This document shows positions 14,527 through 26,053 of a stretch of DNA of 64,000 nucleotides, in pieces. This stretch comes from Alkalilimnicola ehrlichii. Lineage in GTDB: Bacteria > Pseudomonadota > Gammaproteobacteria > Nitrococcales > AK92. A program made the translations under genes and the position numbers. The notes beneath the pieces are model-generated. The model did not search any database, was not told the origin of the DNA, and worked only from the letters and a program-made list of their open reading frames with translations. Positions within the stretch are counted from its first letter, which is position 1; every line of letters begins with the position of its first letter. The stretch spans positions 1 to 64,000 of the forward strand of contig NZ_NFZV01000018.1 in the NCBI RefSeq assembly GCF_003399765.1, read 5' to 3'.

Positions 14527-15057
14527 ATGCCCAGGTATTTGGTTATGACCTTGAATAAAACGCACTTTCGCTATCTGCTCGTCGTTTTCTTTTGTGCCGC
14601 TATTGCCGGTTTTTCGGTGATGGGGTTTGCCGGCCGCGAGGCGGGCGCCGAACGGGCCTCTGTCCCGGAGGTGGATAGCGATGCCGATATGGTGGTGTAT
14701 TTGAGTCCGTTCTGCGGCTGTTGCGGCGATTGGGTCAAGCACATCGAAGAGCATGGGTTGAGCGTTGAGCGGCGGGAAGTCTCGGACGTGACCCCGATCA
14801 AGCAGGCTTACGGGATTACGCGCGAGCTGGCTTCTTGCCATACGGGAATTATCGACGGTTATGCCATTGAAGGGCATGTGCCGGCGGAAGATATCAAGCG
14901 ATTGCTCGAAGAGCGGCCGGATGTGGCTGGGCTGACGGTGCCGGGCATGCCGATCGGTTCGCCCGGCATGGAAGTCGAAGGCGTCGCGCCGGATGCTTAC
15001 GATGTTTTAACCTTCGATCGCGACGGTACGACGGCCGTGTTCGCTAGCCATAACTGA
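14527..15057 (+). CDS. DUF411 family metal-binding protein
   Basis: The product is 176 residues. A hydrophobic N-terminal signal or anchor (about residues 14-35) precedes the DUF411 domain. The domain has the cysteine cluster SPFCGCCGDWVKHIEEHG, a conserved SCHTGIIDGYAIEGHVPA segment with a further Cys and His, and the closing PGMPIGSPGME. DUF411 proteins are periplasmic or exported and are associated with copper resistance loci. An internal ATG at 14545 is an alternative start. It follows the CopZ-like gene and is closed by a good terminator, so the two genes probably serve metal handling. Confidence 0.85.
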   Translation: MPRYLVMTLNKTHFRYLLVVFFCAAIAGFSVMGFAGREAGAERASVPEVDSDADMVVYLSPFCGCCGDWVKHIEEHGLSVERREVSDVTPIKQAYGITRELASCHTGIIDGYAIEGHVPAEDIKRLLEERPDVAGLTVPGMPIGSPGMEVEGVAPDAYDVLTFDRDGTTAVFASHN

Positions 15058-15095
15058 GTTTGCCGGCCGCCTCGGCGGTTTGGCCGGTCGGCATG

Positions 15096-15128
15096 AAGAG
15101 GGGGTGGCCTGTGCTACCCCCTCTTTTC
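15096..15128 (+). terminator. Rho-independent terminator after the DUF411 gene
   Basis: AAGAGGGGGTGGC (15096-15108) pairs with GCTACCCCCTCTT (15113-15125), including one G-T pair, around a CTGT loop. It ends in a short T-run. Confidence 0.75.
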
Positions 15129-15241
15129 GTTGCGGGGCAAACCGTATTTTGGCTTGCCCACGCCTATGCAGCCCCCAACTCAGTTACAGGCTGCGCTGTT
15201 TGCGATCTGGCGCGGCTGACGCGCCGGGGCGCGAGGAGTGG

Positions 15242-16054
15242 ATGATGTATCGAGTGTTAACCCTGGTAGCCGTGGCCTTAATCTTGGCTGCTTGTACGAC
15301 GTCGCCGACCGGCCGTACGCAGTTGCAGCTTTTCCCGAGCGAACAGATCGATGAAATGGGGGCGGCAGCCTTTGCGACGATTCAGGAAGAGCTGCCGGTA
15401 AGCGACGATGAGGCAATGACTGCTTATGTGACCTGTGTTGCCGACCAGGTTACCGAGCAGCTCGACGGCGAGGAAGGCGAGATCGATTGGGACGTTGTGC
15501 TATTCGACGAGCCGAGCCCGAACGCCTTCGCTTTGCCTGGCGGTAGAATCGGGGTGCATAGCGGTTTGTTGGATGTGGCGCAGAATCAGGATCAGCTGGC
15601 GACAGTGATCGCGCATGAAGTCGCCCACGTTCTCGCCGATCATTCGAACGAGCGTATATCTACGGCGTATGCGACCGAGGCCGGCTTGCGAGCCGTGGAG
15701 GCGCTGGCCGGGGATCCGTCTCGGGAACAGTCGCAGTTAATGGGGCTGCTGGGGGTTGGTGCTCAATTTGGTATCTTGTTGCCGTTTAGTCGCAGCCAGG
15801 AGCGGGAAGCCGACATTATCGGTTTGGATTTGATGGCCGATGCCGGATTCGATCCGCGCGAGAGCGTTCGTTTATGGCAAAACATGGCCGCTGCGGCCAA
15901 CGGCGAGCCGCCGGAGTTTTTGTCGACTCACCCCTCGCATGGTCGCCGAATGGACGACTTGCAGGCCGGGATGCCGAACGCCATGACCCTCTATGAAGAG
16001 CCCGCGAGCAAGGGCGGGAGCCTGATTGTCAGTAGGCCGGTGCGAGTTCTATAG
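15242..16054 (+). CDS. M48 family zinc metalloprotease, lipoprotein
   Basis: The product is 270 residues from the ATG at 15242. The lipoprotein signal MMYRVLTLVAVALILAAC puts the lipidated Cys at residue 18. The zinc site is VIAHEVAHVLADH (HExxH), with the third ligand Glu in SQEREADIIGLDLM. This is the layout of the LoiP/BepA-like M48 proteases that clear misfolded outer-membrane proteins in the periplasm. No TPR domain follows, so it resembles LoiP more than BepA. A longer in-frame start at 15080 would read through the upstream terminator with unnatural composition and is not used. Confidence 0.9.
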   Translation: MMYRVLTLVAVALILAACTTSPTGRTQLQLFPSEQIDEMGAAAFATIQEELPVSDDEAMTAYVTCVADQVTEQLDGEEGEIDWDVVLFDEPSPNAFALPGGRIGVHSGLLDVAQNQDQLATVIAHEVAHVLADHSNERISTAYATEAGLRAVEALAGDPSREQSQLMGLLGVGAQFGILLPFSRSQEREADIIGLDLMADAGFDPRESVRLWQNMAAAANGEPPEFLSTHPSHGRRMDDLQAGMPNAMTLYEEPASKGGSLIVSRPVRVL

Positions 16055-16092
16055 TAGTTCTATAGTAATGGGTGAGAGCAAGGAGGGCGAGG

Positions 16093-16437
16093 ATGGAAGA
16101 GCGAAAAGTGCAGCGGGAGATCGTTAATCGCTACCTTAAGGTCTTTGACGAGAACGATAACCGTTTTATCGGCTATCTGGTCGATATCACGCCGATGGGG
16201 GCGATGTTGCAGAGTAACGATCCGATCGAGCCGAACACGCCCTACCGGCTGCGGGTTGAGTTACCGGAGAAAATCGACGGTCGCCGCCACATTACCGTCG
16301 AAGCCCGTAGCGTTTGGGATAAAAAGGAAACGAATGCGCTGTTCTATCACACAGGGTTCGAGTTCGAGTCGTCGGACAAGGCAGAGGAAGTGCGTATCCG
16401 GCACTTGATGGATGCCTACAGCTTAGATAAGCACTGA
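16093..16437 (+). CDS. PilZ domain protein
   Basis: The product is 114 residues and is essentially one PilZ beta-barrel. AGGAGG at 16081-16086 fixes the ATG at 16093. The first c-di-GMP motif, normally RxxxR, reads RKVQREIVNRY, and the second, normally D/NxSxxG, reads DITPMGAML (residues 32-40, with Thr replacing Ser). The glycine and aspartate are kept. It is likely a small c-di-GMP effector or adaptor. Three diguanylate cyclases lie within 21 kb downstream. An inverted repeat GAGGGC/GCCCTC straddles its stop codon (16436-16457). Confidence 0.8.
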   Translation: MEERKVQREIVNRYLKVFDENDNRFIGYLVDITPMGAMLQSNDPIEPNTPYRLRVELPEKIDGRRHITVEARSVWDKKETNALFYHTGFEFESSDKAEEVRIRHLMDAYSLDKH

Positions 16438-16570
16438 GGGCGCCGTTAATGCCCTCTATGCCTGTGGCTCTATCTACGGTCGAGTGCACGCGGCGACGGT
16501 TAAGAAGCCTTGCAGGCGACTGCTTGACGCTTTTTGCCGGCTTGCCGCAATAGCCTATTTCGTCGCTTCG

Positions 16571-17005
16571 TTAGGTGACTTGCCTAACCCAGCTTATAAA
16601 CCCGCTTAAATTCATAGCGCCGCTTTGGCGGGCGATTTCTTTGCCCTGGCGGAATATGGCAAGTGTAGGAATGCTGCGGATGCCGTAGCGCTGTGCTGTG
16701 CTCGGCGCCTGCTCGGTGTTTACCTTCACGAGCCGGGTTTGGGGTTCGAGTTGGCCGGCGGCTTGTTCGAAAACCGGCGCGAACATCTTGCAGGGGCCGC
16801 ACCAGGGCGCCCAGAAATCCACCACGACCGGAATATCGGTGCGGCTTATAAAGGCTGAGAAGCTATTGTCGTCCAACGCGATGGGGCTGGCGGTAAACAG
16901 TGCTTGTTTGCAGTTGCCGCAGCGGGCGCCTTCTCGTAAGCGCGCTTCCGGCACGCGATTCGTTTTGAAACAGTGAGGGCAAACGATATGTAGTGCTTCG
17001 CTCAT
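16571..17005 (-). CDS. trxC: Thioredoxin 2
   Basis: The product is 144 residues, the usual TrxC length. The N-terminal zinc-binding region has two CxxC pairs (CPHC and CGNC near residues 9-32) and is followed by a thioredoxin fold with the active site WAPWCGPCK. The cis-proline segment is RSIPTLAIF. TrxC is a cytoplasmic disulfide reductase, in E. coli induced by oxidative stress through OxyR. No OxyR site was identified here. It is convergent with the PilZ gene. Confidence 0.96.
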   Translation of the reverse strand: MSEALHIVCPHCFKTNRVPEARLREGARCGNCKQALFTASPIALDDNSFSAFISRTDIPVVVDFWAPWCGPCKMFAPVFEQAAGQLEPQTRLVKVNTEQAPSTAQRYGIRSIPTLAIFRQGKEIARQSGAMNLSGFISWVRQVT

Positions 17006-17059
17006 AGTCGTGTTCGGTTTGTGGGCTGACGTCGCATTAATAAGGTAAGGCGTCCGCGC

Positions 17060-17809
17060 TCAGATGGAAAGTAGTAATAAGGCGTACAGGAAGGCGCCAA
17101 GCAAAAAGGCGCTAAAACGGCTTTCCCGCTCGGCCGGTAGCTCTTCCTTGAGCGTGTTTAGGATGACGGCGCCGGCGATAAAGGCGAGGAATACGGCAAG
17201 CACAGCCTCGTTAACCTGCACGAGCATGCTGAGTGTCCAGCCGCCAAGCGCGCTGGCTGCCAGCAGCCAACGTCCGTAGCTGCTCTGGCCGCGCGGGAAA
17301 TGGTGGCGCAGGCCGTAATCGTTAACGAGAAAGTGCAGCATCATCGCCGAGGTGTAGATCGCCAGCCCGGCAACGGCTTCTTCTTGTAGTTGTTCCAGCA
17401 AGAGGTAACCGATGAGTGCGTTGTAGAGCACGAACAGGCCGATGTGAACCCAAAAGCCGGGTAGCGGTTGATCGGGAGTCTGTTTGCGGCGGCTGACGCA
17501 GGTCATTCGCTCCAGGCCGTAAAAGACGGCTAAACCGATCAAGGCCGCCAGATAGGCGTGATCGCTCTGTAGCCAATTGCTGTCGTTGAAGAGGTTGGCG
17601 AGGGTTGCTTCGCTGTGCGCCAACTCTGGTAGCAGAAAGAGAAAGACGTAAGCGACGGAGGCGCCGCTGGCCATGGAGAGCCAACCGCTACGGGGGATGC
17701 CGCCGATATGGGCGCGGAGGTGGCCGGCAAAAATATGCACTAGCGCTAATAGCGAGGCGGCGACAAAGGTCAGCAGCGCCTCGTGAGGGTCGGGCGGCGT
17801 CAATAGCAT
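17060..17809 (-). CDS. ZIP-like polytopic membrane protein
   Basis: The product is 249 residues with about seven to eight hydrophobic segments and a histidine-containing centre (MMLHFLVNDYGLRHHF). The topology and the FLLPEL segment resemble ZIP-family metal transporters, but the ZIP HNxPEG signature is not seen. A transport role is therefore only suggested. It lies between trxC and the ABC exporter on the same strand, 27 bp from the exporter's end, and may be transcribed with it. Confidence 0.6.
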   Translation of the reverse strand: MLLTPPDPHEALLTFVAASLLALVHIFAGHLRAHIGGIPRSGWLSMASGASVAYVFLFLLPELAHSEATLANLFNDSNWLQSDHAYLAALIGLAVFYGLERMTCVSRRKQTPDQPLPGFWVHIGLFVLYNALIGYLLLEQLQEEAVAGLAIYTSAMMLHFLVNDYGLRHHFPRGQSSYGRWLLAASALGGWTLSMLVQVNEAVLAVFLAFIAGAVILNTLKEELPAERESRFSAFLLGAFLYALLLLSI

Positions 17810-17836
17810 GCGACGCCGCCCTCGTCGGTGTGCCGG

Positions 17837-19644
17837 TTAACCTTTGTTGCCGATCCGGCGTAGCTCGGCTTGGCCGTTGGCTGCGGGTGTTTGCGGCAAT
17901 AGTAAACCACGGGTTTGGCGTTCGACGATCCAGGCGTAGTAGCCTTTTTCCTGGAGTAGCGCCTCGTGCCGCCCGCACTCGATGATATTCCCGCCTTTGA
18001 GTACGACGATGCGATCTGCATTGACTACCGTCGAAAGCCTATGCGCAACTACAAAGGTAGTGCGGCCGGCGATGAGGCGTTCCAATGCGTCTTGTACCTG
18101 CGCCTCTAGCTCCGGGTCGAGGGCGGAGGTGGCTTCGTCCAGCACCAGAATAGGCGGGTCTTTCAGCAAAGCTCGGGCAATGGCGATGCGCTGCCGCTCC
18201 CCGCCGGATAGGCGCGTACCGCGCTCGCCGACGACGGTGTCGTAGCCGTCTTCCAGGCGCTCGATAAAGGCGTGGGCGTTGGCCGTTTTGGCGGCGGCAA
18301 CGACCTCCTCAAAGCTGGCATCGGGGCGGCCGTAGGCGATGTTATCCCGCACCGTTTCGTTAAAGAGCAGGGCGTCTTGCATCACGACGCCGATTTGTTG
18401 TCGAAGGCTGTTTTGCTTGAGGTCGCGGATATCGTGGCCGTCGATGCGGATCGCGCCGCTATTAACATCGTAGAAACGCTGCAAGAGCGCCATCAGTGTG
18501 CTCTTGCCGGAGCCGCTTGGGCCGACAATGGCAATGTTTTCGCCGGCTTTGACATGCAAGTCGATGCCGTGCAGTAGTTCCGGCTCGTGCTCGCCGTAAG
18601 CGAAACGAACCTCGCGGAACTCCACTTCTCCTTTGAAAGGCGGCGCTTCGATAGCGTTGGGGCTGTCTTTAATGTTCTCTTCGGCGTCGATGATCGAGAA
18701 CACCTGATCGAGGGCGACCGAGGCATTGTGGACGGTGGTGTAGATGCCGGTAAGGCCTTGTACGGGGCCGAACAGACCGCTTACATAGCCGAGGAAGGCC
18801 ATCAGGGTGCCGAGGGTGATCTGCCCGGTGAGGACAAGATAACCGCCGTAACCGATCGCTGCGATCCGAGCGGCGGCGACGGTGAGGTTTTGCAGCGCGC
18901 CCACGGAAGTGTCGAACGAAACGCCGCCGATGACGACATTGTTCGCCTTGCCGACATCTTTCAGGAATCGCTTTTTCTCCGCATCCTCCATGGCGAAGCT
19001 GCGCACGGTGGCGATACCGGCGAGAACTTCGTTAAACCGCGCGTAGATCTTGGCCCAGCTGTCGAGCAGAATCCGCTCGCGCCGGGTCTGCCGAGGAGCG
19101 GCTAAGGCGGCGATAATCGCCGGCAACGGGGTAAAGGCCAGCACCAGGACGGTCATCCGCCAGTCGAGTTGGAGCATGACGATGATGCCCAGGGCGAGAT
19201 AAACAATGGCCGGTAGGACGTTGAACGCAATCTCGCTAACGGCGTTAATAAAACCTTGGATGCCGCGATCGAGCCGCGTCATGATGGCGCCGACGCCGTC
19301 GCGTCGCTGCGCTTCGAGAGGCAACCGGTGCAGTCGTTGAATGGTGGCGTCCAACAGGCCGTGATGCAGGGCAAGGCGGGTGCGCCAACTCAGCCAGTTG
19401 GAAAGCCGTTAGCGATCTCGCGAAATACGATGAGCCCGCCCAAAAGTAGCACGCCGGTCAGGATGGTGGCGACGGTGCCCGCTTCGCCCAGGCCGTCGAA
19501 GATGTACTTCATGACCAACGGCTCCAGCGCGTTGGCGGCGGCCACCAATAGCGTGAGAAAGAGAATGACGGCGACGAGCCATCGTTGCGCGCGGGCAAAG
19601 CCGAGGGCCCGTTTTACACGGGACCACTGCAGAGAGTGTTTCAT
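17837..19644 (-). CDS. ABC exporter (MsbA/multidrug type, fused TMD-NBD), frameshifted as written
   Basis: The N-terminal membrane segment (starts MKHSLQWSRVKRALGFARAQ) runs into a premature stop after REIANGF. One missing base in the short A run at 19402-19404 (T on the coding strand) explains this: restoring it gives REIANGFSNWLSWRTRLALHH, and the frame continues for 602 residues. Six transmembrane helices are followed by an ATPase domain with GPSGSGKSTLM, LSGGERQRIAIARALL and ILVLDEATSAL. Half-size exporters of this type pump lipids or drugs outward. AGGAC before the ATG at 19644 supports that start over 19680. The substrate is unknown. Confidence 0.88.
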
Positions 19645-19880
19645 GTGTTTGTCCTGAGTCTTTCCGTCGGGTCCGTCCACTGATGCCGACAGCGGTAGGG
19701 TTATCGCTGCCGTCTCATGCGCTGTGACAGCCAGCCTTTGCCGCGGTTCTGAGGGGCTGCGCGAACGTCGTCACGGAATGGAGTTTTGGTGGAGGGTTTG
19801 TCGGTTTTTTTTGGCAAGGTTCGCATATTGGCGGGCAGGGCAGCCCGGTTTGGCGGGGCGATCGCGTCCTCGACCGAGCG

Positions 19881-20774
19881 CTACGGCTGCCGTGCCGCCG
19901 GGCCGCTCATGCTGCCGGTGGGGCCGCGATAGATATCGTGCAGCATGTTGTTTTTGCCGCTGGCTTTGACGCGGTACATCAGACGGTCCGTGCGACGAAC
20001 GATTTCTTCCACAGACTCCGGCGGCCGCATAAATGTCATCGCGCCGATGCTAACGGTTACCGGCCAGGCGTGCTGACGCATACGCGTTCGAATCGACTCC
20101 TGCAGGCGTTCGAGAATGCTGTGGGCGCCTTCGACGTCGGTTTCCGGTAGTAGCAACGCAAACTCGTCGCCGCCCAAGCGAGCGGCTAGATCCGGTCGGC
20201 GTAGGCTGGTTTTGATACAGTCGCTCACTTCCCGCAGTACTTGGTCGCCTACCAAATGGCCGAAATTGTCATTGACGGCCTTGAAGTTATCCAAGTCGAG
20301 AAACGCTGCGGTGAAAGGATGGTTGTAGCGGGAGGCGCGGTGAATTTCGTATTCGGTTTCGCGGCGAAACTGGCGTGGGTTGGCAAGCCCGGTGAGGTCG
20401 TCGGTACGCGCCAATTGCTCTTCGCTACGTAGCTCATCGTGTAAGCGGGCTAACAGATAAGCGATCAGAAGAAAGAAAATAAAGCGGACGCCCATATTCC
20501 AGTATGGGATAAAGGCATAGGAATAAACTACACCGTCGTAACGTTCTGCCCCCAGCCATACCAGCGCCGCGGCGACGGCGGTTAACGAGCCCATGCCGAA
20601 ACCGGCATACCAGGTGACGATGATGATCGGTACGAGATAGAACACCGAGGTCGCCAGCTCCGGGCCGCTCAGCATATCCACAACGCCCATAAAGGCGAGT
20701 AGCAGCGTAGATAAGATGAGTAGGCCGGCCTTTGAGCGTTGGCTAAGAAAACTATCGATCGGTGCAAGCGTCAC
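19881..20774 (-). CDS. Membrane-bound diguanylate cyclase (GGDEF)
   Basis: The product is 297 residues. Several hydrophobic helices occupy residues 15-110 (MASE-like sensor region), followed by a GGDEF domain with the intact catalytic loop RLGGDEFALLLPE. The inhibitory I-site RRPD sits five residues before GGDEF, so product feedback by c-di-GMP is expected. It converts two GTP to c-di-GMP at the inner membrane. The sensor input is unknown. The ferritin-like gene lies 30 bp upstream on the same strand. Confidence 0.93.
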   Translation of the reverse strand: MTLAPIDSFLSQRSKAGLLILSTLLLAFMGVVDMLSGPELATSVFYLVPIIIVTWYAGFGMGSLTAVAAALVWLGAERYDGVVYSYAFIPYWNMGVRFIFFLLIAYLLARLHDELRSEEQLARTDDLTGLANPRQFRRETEYEIHRASRYNHPFTAAFLDLDNFKAVNDNFGHLVGDQVLREVSDCIKTSLRRPDLAARLGGDEFALLLPETDVEGAHSILERLQESIRTRMRQHAWPVTVSIGAMTFMRPPESVEEIVRRTDRLMYRVKASGKNNMLHDIYRGPTGSMSGPAARQP

Positions 20775-20804
20775 GGCTGCCTCCTTGCTGCCGGCGCGAG
20801 GGCA

Positions 20805-21254
20805 TCATAGCGTCCGCAGCTTGGCTTGGAGCCAAGCGCGATGACGATGGTCGTCTTCAAGATTACGGGCGAGCAGTTCGTGTAGGGCAAGATCGAGCTC
20901 GGGGCGCCCGACGGCGCGTTCGTAGGCTTGTACCGTGTCCTCTTCGTTGCTGCGCAAGGCGCTGAGGATAGCGCGCTCGCCCGCGAGATTAGCGATGAGC
21001 ACCTTGCCTTTGGCCAGTAGCCCGTGAAGATCGGCCGACTGCGGCGGTACGCCGCCGAGGCGATGCACGACTTGCGAGAGTTCGTCGACGTGGCGGATAT
21101 GTTCGGCTTTGAACTCCTCAAGCGGTTCCCGTGCTTGTGGGTCATCGAGCCGTTGTATGGCGGCCTCGTAGGCTTCTACCGCGTCAAGGTCAAGCTCTAT
21201 CAGATGGGTTAGTAATGCTAACGGATCGGACTCCGTTCCTATGCTCGTCGCCAC
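20805..21254 (-). CDS. Ferritin-like four-helix protein (DUF2383/PA2169-like)
   Basis: The product is 149 residues, all helical. It has four helices bearing Glu and His in the ferritin-like pattern: EAYEAAIQRL, EFKAEHIRHVDEL, NEEDTVQAYERAV and LEDDHRHRAWL. These are candidate di-iron ligands. Proteins of this group are of unknown function and are linked to stress or metal storage. No signal peptide is present. It shares strand and close spacing with the GGDEF gene. Confidence 0.75.
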   Translation of the reverse strand: MATSIGTESDPLALLTHLIELDLDAVEAYEAAIQRLDDPQAREPLEEFKAEHIRHVDELSQVVHRLGGVPPQSADLHGLLAKGKVLIANLAGERAILSALRSNEEDTVQAYERAVGRPELDLALHELLARNLEDDHRHRAWLQAKLRTL

Positions 21255-21469
21255 GCGGCTGCTCCTTGCTCATCGCCCGGCGCGTTATCCGCCAGTTGAG
21301 CCTCTTAAGGCCTTGCCTTTCGCCCAGATTTGCCGGTAGTGCCTGGGCAAATCAAGCGTAGTAGCCGCGGCGGCAGACGTCTTGCCGAGACCGGCTCGCC
21401 GGAGGCGCGCGGGCGTGCCCTAGAGCATGTCCGCGCTCTAACGATACCGTAAACTCTCGGCTAAAGACC

Positions 21470-22363
21470 CTAGTCGAAAATGACGGTGCGGTTATCGTAA
21501 CTGAGGATCTTGCGTTGGGTGTGGTTCCAAATCGCCCGCGCTAGGACCAACTTCTCAAGGTCGCGGCCCTTACGGACTAAATCTTCCACGCTATCCCTGT
21601 GGCTAACGTGCACCACGTCTTGCGCAATGATCGGGCCGGCATCCAATTCGCTCGTTACGTAGTGACTGGTGGCGCCGATGATTTTTACCCCGCGAGCATA
21701 GGCCGAGTGATAAGGCTTGGCGCCGGGAAAGGCGGGTAGGAAGGAGTGGTGAATATTGATGATCCGCTCCGGGTAATGATCGATAAACTCCGGCGACAGA
21801 ATCTGCATGTAGCGCGCGAGGACGACGAAATCGATATTGTACCGCGCCAACAAGGCACGTTGCTCGGCTTCCTGTTCTTGCTTGTTGTTTGGGGTGATCG
21901 GCAGCACGTAGTAGTCGATGCCGAAACGATCGGCGATCGGTTTGAGGTCGGGATGGTTGCTGACGATCAGGGGAACGTCGATGTTCCACTCGCCCGATTG
22001 GCAGCGGGCGAGAATGTCGAACAGGCAATGCGGCAACTTGGAGACGAAAACGGCCATGCGCGGAGTTTCGTCGCTAAAGTGCAATTGCCAGTGCATAGCC
22101 AGCGGTTCCGCGAGTTCCTGCCGGAACTGGTCGGCGATGTCGGCGGCCGGAATAGCGAAGCTTTCCAGCTCCCACTCGACGCGCATGAAGAATACTTGCT
22201 TTTGGGCGTCGACGTGCTGATCGAGGTAAATGATATTGCCGTTATTGCGGGCGATGAAGTCGGTTATCCGGGAAACCAAACCCTGGCGGTCTTGGCAGTG
22301 AATCAGCAAGGTAGCCGAATGCGGTGTCGACGGGAGAGTGGTGGATGCGTTATCGGCTTGCAT
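21470..22363 (-). CDS. purU: Formyltetrahydrofolate deformylase
   Basis: The product is 297 residues. An N-terminal ACT domain (TLLIHCQDRQGLVSRITDF) is followed by the formyltransferase fold with the catalytic segment NIHHSFLPAFPGAKPYHSAY and GATSHYVTSELDAGPII (His and Asp of the active site). PurU hydrolyses 10-formyl-THF to formate and THF, balancing the one-carbon pool and supplying formate for purine synthesis. This links functionally to methionine synthesis by MetH. The gene stands alone. Confidence 0.96.
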   Translation of the reverse strand: MQADNASTTLPSTPHSATLLIHCQDRQGLVSRITDFIARNNGNIIYLDQHVDAQKQVFFMRVEWELESFAIPAADIADQFRQELAEPLAMHWQLHFSDETPRMAVFVSKLPHCLFDILARCQSGEWNIDVPLIVSNHPDLKPIADRFGIDYYVLPITPNNKQEQEAEQRALLARYNIDFVVLARYMQILSPEFIDHYPERIINIHHSFLPAFPGAKPYHSAYARGVKIIGATSHYVTSELDAGPIIAQDVVHVSHRDSVEDLVRKGRDLEKLVLARAIWNHTQRKILSYDNRTVIFD

Positions 22364-22690
22364 GTAGCAGCTCCAGACTTCTCAAGGCCAAAGGTTTGTT
22401 GGAACGTCAAGATTAAGCAATGTTTGGCCCTTCGACAAATACGGCTTTCCTGGCGCGGGCAGAACAGTTACATTCTCTAGGCGACTCCCTTACTCGCTCT
22501 GCCCTCGCAGGGGGCTTTGCTTGGGCCGGCAGCGGGTTGAGCGGGTGCGCCATAGCACGAGAAAGCCGGGCACGCCCTCGCAGAAGGGGATGGCGGATTA
22601 CTGTTGCTTAATCGAACGGCGAGAAGCATAGGGATTTGCTTCCGCTAAGAAGGTGTTGCACTGCGCCTTACTACTAGCAGGAAGGGAATC
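22364..22690. other. Intergenic gap between purU and the CHASE-GGDEF gene
   Basis: There are 327 bases between divergent genes. Both promoters must lie here, but no clear -35/-10 pair, repeat or RNA structure stands out. The one open frame (22420-22611) has no ribosome binding site and an unnatural composition. Confidence 0.4.
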
Positions 22691-24205
22691 ATGGTTGTCG
22701 ATTTCGCCTTCGCGCAGGAATCGCGGCTGCGTGCGCCTTTGTATGCGGCCGTGCATATTCTAGTTTGGATTGTTTTAGTCGCGTTGTTGGGGGCTCACGT
22801 ATGGTCTGGCCAACTGCGGCAAGCAGAAGACGAATTCCAACTCCACGCGGCGACGTTGCATCGCGAAATGAGCGCGCGCCTGGAAGCCAGCGAGGCTGTG
22901 CTGGCCGGCGTTGTGGTGTTTCTGCAGGTGCACGACCCCGAGGTGGATGCGCCGCTGCGGCATTTTAGCCGCGAACTGCTTCCTCGTTTTCCCCATATTT
23001 ATCAAGTCGTGGTCGGCGGTAACGCTATCGTTAGCGTTCCTTCGGGGCTGGAAGATAAGGTGCAACAAGTCGGGCAAGGCGCTGCGGAGGCTAACAATCT
23101 CAGCCCGAGCGAAATGCCGATTACCTTTACCGAACCAAGCCGGGTCGACAGCCGGATCAAGACTGGCGGAACGTTCGGCACGCTTACTTTAAGAGGCGCG
23201 GTCGAACAGGCCGCGCAGCGTGGCAGTGTCGTTGCGTCGCGGCCGTTCGCTCTCCGTTATGGCGACCTTGCCTATGCCTTGGTGCATCCTCTCGAGTCCG
23301 CGAACGGTGCCGAGGGAGAAGGCGGTTTCGTGTTGCTCAAGATTCGGGCCAAGGATCTGCTGCCGGCCGACGATCGTTTGCTCGACGGTACCCGCGTTGC
23401 GTTGAGATATGAGCCGGATAATAACGAATCGGGTACCTTGCTGCTGGTGGGGCGCGAGTGGCGGGAGCCCGGATGGGTCGGGCGATACCTGTTTCCTATG
23501 TTGCGCTTTAACGGCACCTTCGATGCCCCGAGCCAGCCTTTCTCGCTCGTCGTGGAACGGCAGCTGGGGTGGGAGCTGTTGGCGACGCCGAGTTTGATTA
23601 CAGCGGCCTTAGCAGGCGTGTTGGGGTTGGCGTTGGTGATCGCGTATACGCGATTACGGTTGCGGCAGGAGGAGATCAGCCGCCGTTCGGCACAGAGGCT
23701 CTACTGGCTGGCCAATTACGATACGCTTACCGGCTTACCCAACCGCAATTTGCTGCAAGACCGCCTGCAACAAGCGTTGTCGCGCGCGCGCCGGCACAAC
23801 TACCGCGTGGCGGTGCTATTTTGCGATCTGGACGGCTTTAAGGCCGTCAACGATACCGCTGGGCATGAAGTCGGAGATCGCCTACTTGTTACCGTCGCCA
23901 AGCGTTTACAGGCATCGTTACGGGATCAGGACACCGTGGGGCGTTTGAGCGGCGACGAGTTCGTCGTGGTTCTGGAAGATGTGACCGATCGTAATGCGGC
24001 AGAGCGGGTAGTCGAAGAACTACAGCGCAGTTTGGATGAAGGGATTAGTATCGACGAGTTCGACTTCATGGTGTCGGCGAGTATCGGTTTGGCCTTGTAC
24101 CCGGATGACGGCAAGGAAGCCGACGCTCTGCTGCGGCGTGCCGATTACGCTATGTACAGCCGTAAGCACCCGGATTGGGTGGCACCTCCGGATGCCTGCC
24201 AGTAA
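22691..24205 (+). CDS. CHASE-type sensor diguanylate cyclase
   Basis: The product is 504 residues. Two transmembrane helices (about residues 16-38 and 295-318) bracket a periplasmic region whose start (LHREMSARLEASEAVLAGV) and FPHIYQVVV segment fit a CHASE sensory domain. The cytoplasmic GGDEF domain has the loop RLSGDEFVVVLED. This SGDEF variant is usually still active, and the RDQD I-site is present. It probably responds to an extracellular small ligand and makes c-di-GMP. It ends at a strong bidirectional terminator shared with ettA. Confidence 0.88.
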   Translation: MVVDFAFAQESRLRAPLYAAVHILVWIVLVALLGAHVWSGQLRQAEDEFQLHAATLHREMSARLEASEAVLAGVVVFLQVHDPEVDAPLRHFSRELLPRFPHIYQVVVGGNAIVSVPSGLEDKVQQVGQGAAEANNLSPSEMPITFTEPSRVDSRIKTGGTFGTLTLRGAVEQAAQRGSVVASRPFALRYGDLAYALVHPLESANGAEGEGGFVLLKIRAKDLLPADDRLLDGTRVALRYEPDNNESGTLLLVGREWREPGWVGRYLFPMLRFNGTFDAPSQPFSLVVERQLGWELLATPSLITAALAGVLGLALVIAYTRLRLRQEEISRRSAQRLYWLANYDTLTGLPNRNLLQDRLQQALSRARRHNYRVAVLFCDLDGFKAVNDTAGHEVGDRLLVTVAKRLQASLRDQDTVGRLSGDEFVVVLEDVTDRNAAERVVEELQRSLDEGISIDEFDFMVSASIGLALYPDDGKEADALLRRADYAMYSRKHPDWVAPPDACQ

Positions 24206-24213
24206 CCGGAACG

Positions 24214-24243
24214 GCCCCTGCGGCGGCGAACCGCCGCAGGGGC
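24214..24243. terminator. Bidirectional terminator between convergent genes
   Basis: GCCCCTGCGGCGG (24214-24226) pairs perfectly over 13 bp with CCGCCGCAGGGGC (24231-24243) around a CGAA loop, in the 45-bp gap between the GGDEF gene and ettA. Confidence 0.75.
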
Positions 24244-24250
24244 TATCGAT

Positions 24251-25918
<1,668 letters not shown>

Positions 25919-26053
25919 AAGGTTCTGTCTCGACTCCCGCGTAGCCCGTGACTGATTAAGGTGTGAAGGTCGCGCGCACACTAGCATGCGCGCGACTTTC
26001 CTAGAATATGAGGCGTATTATCGGCCAGGGGACAGGGGAATACAAAGGTACCG

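Noticed and set aside
19724-19969. An 81-codon plus-strand frame between the ABC exporter and the GGDEF gene
   Set aside because: It overlaps the real GGDEF gene end and has an arginine/cysteine-rich, unnatural composition.
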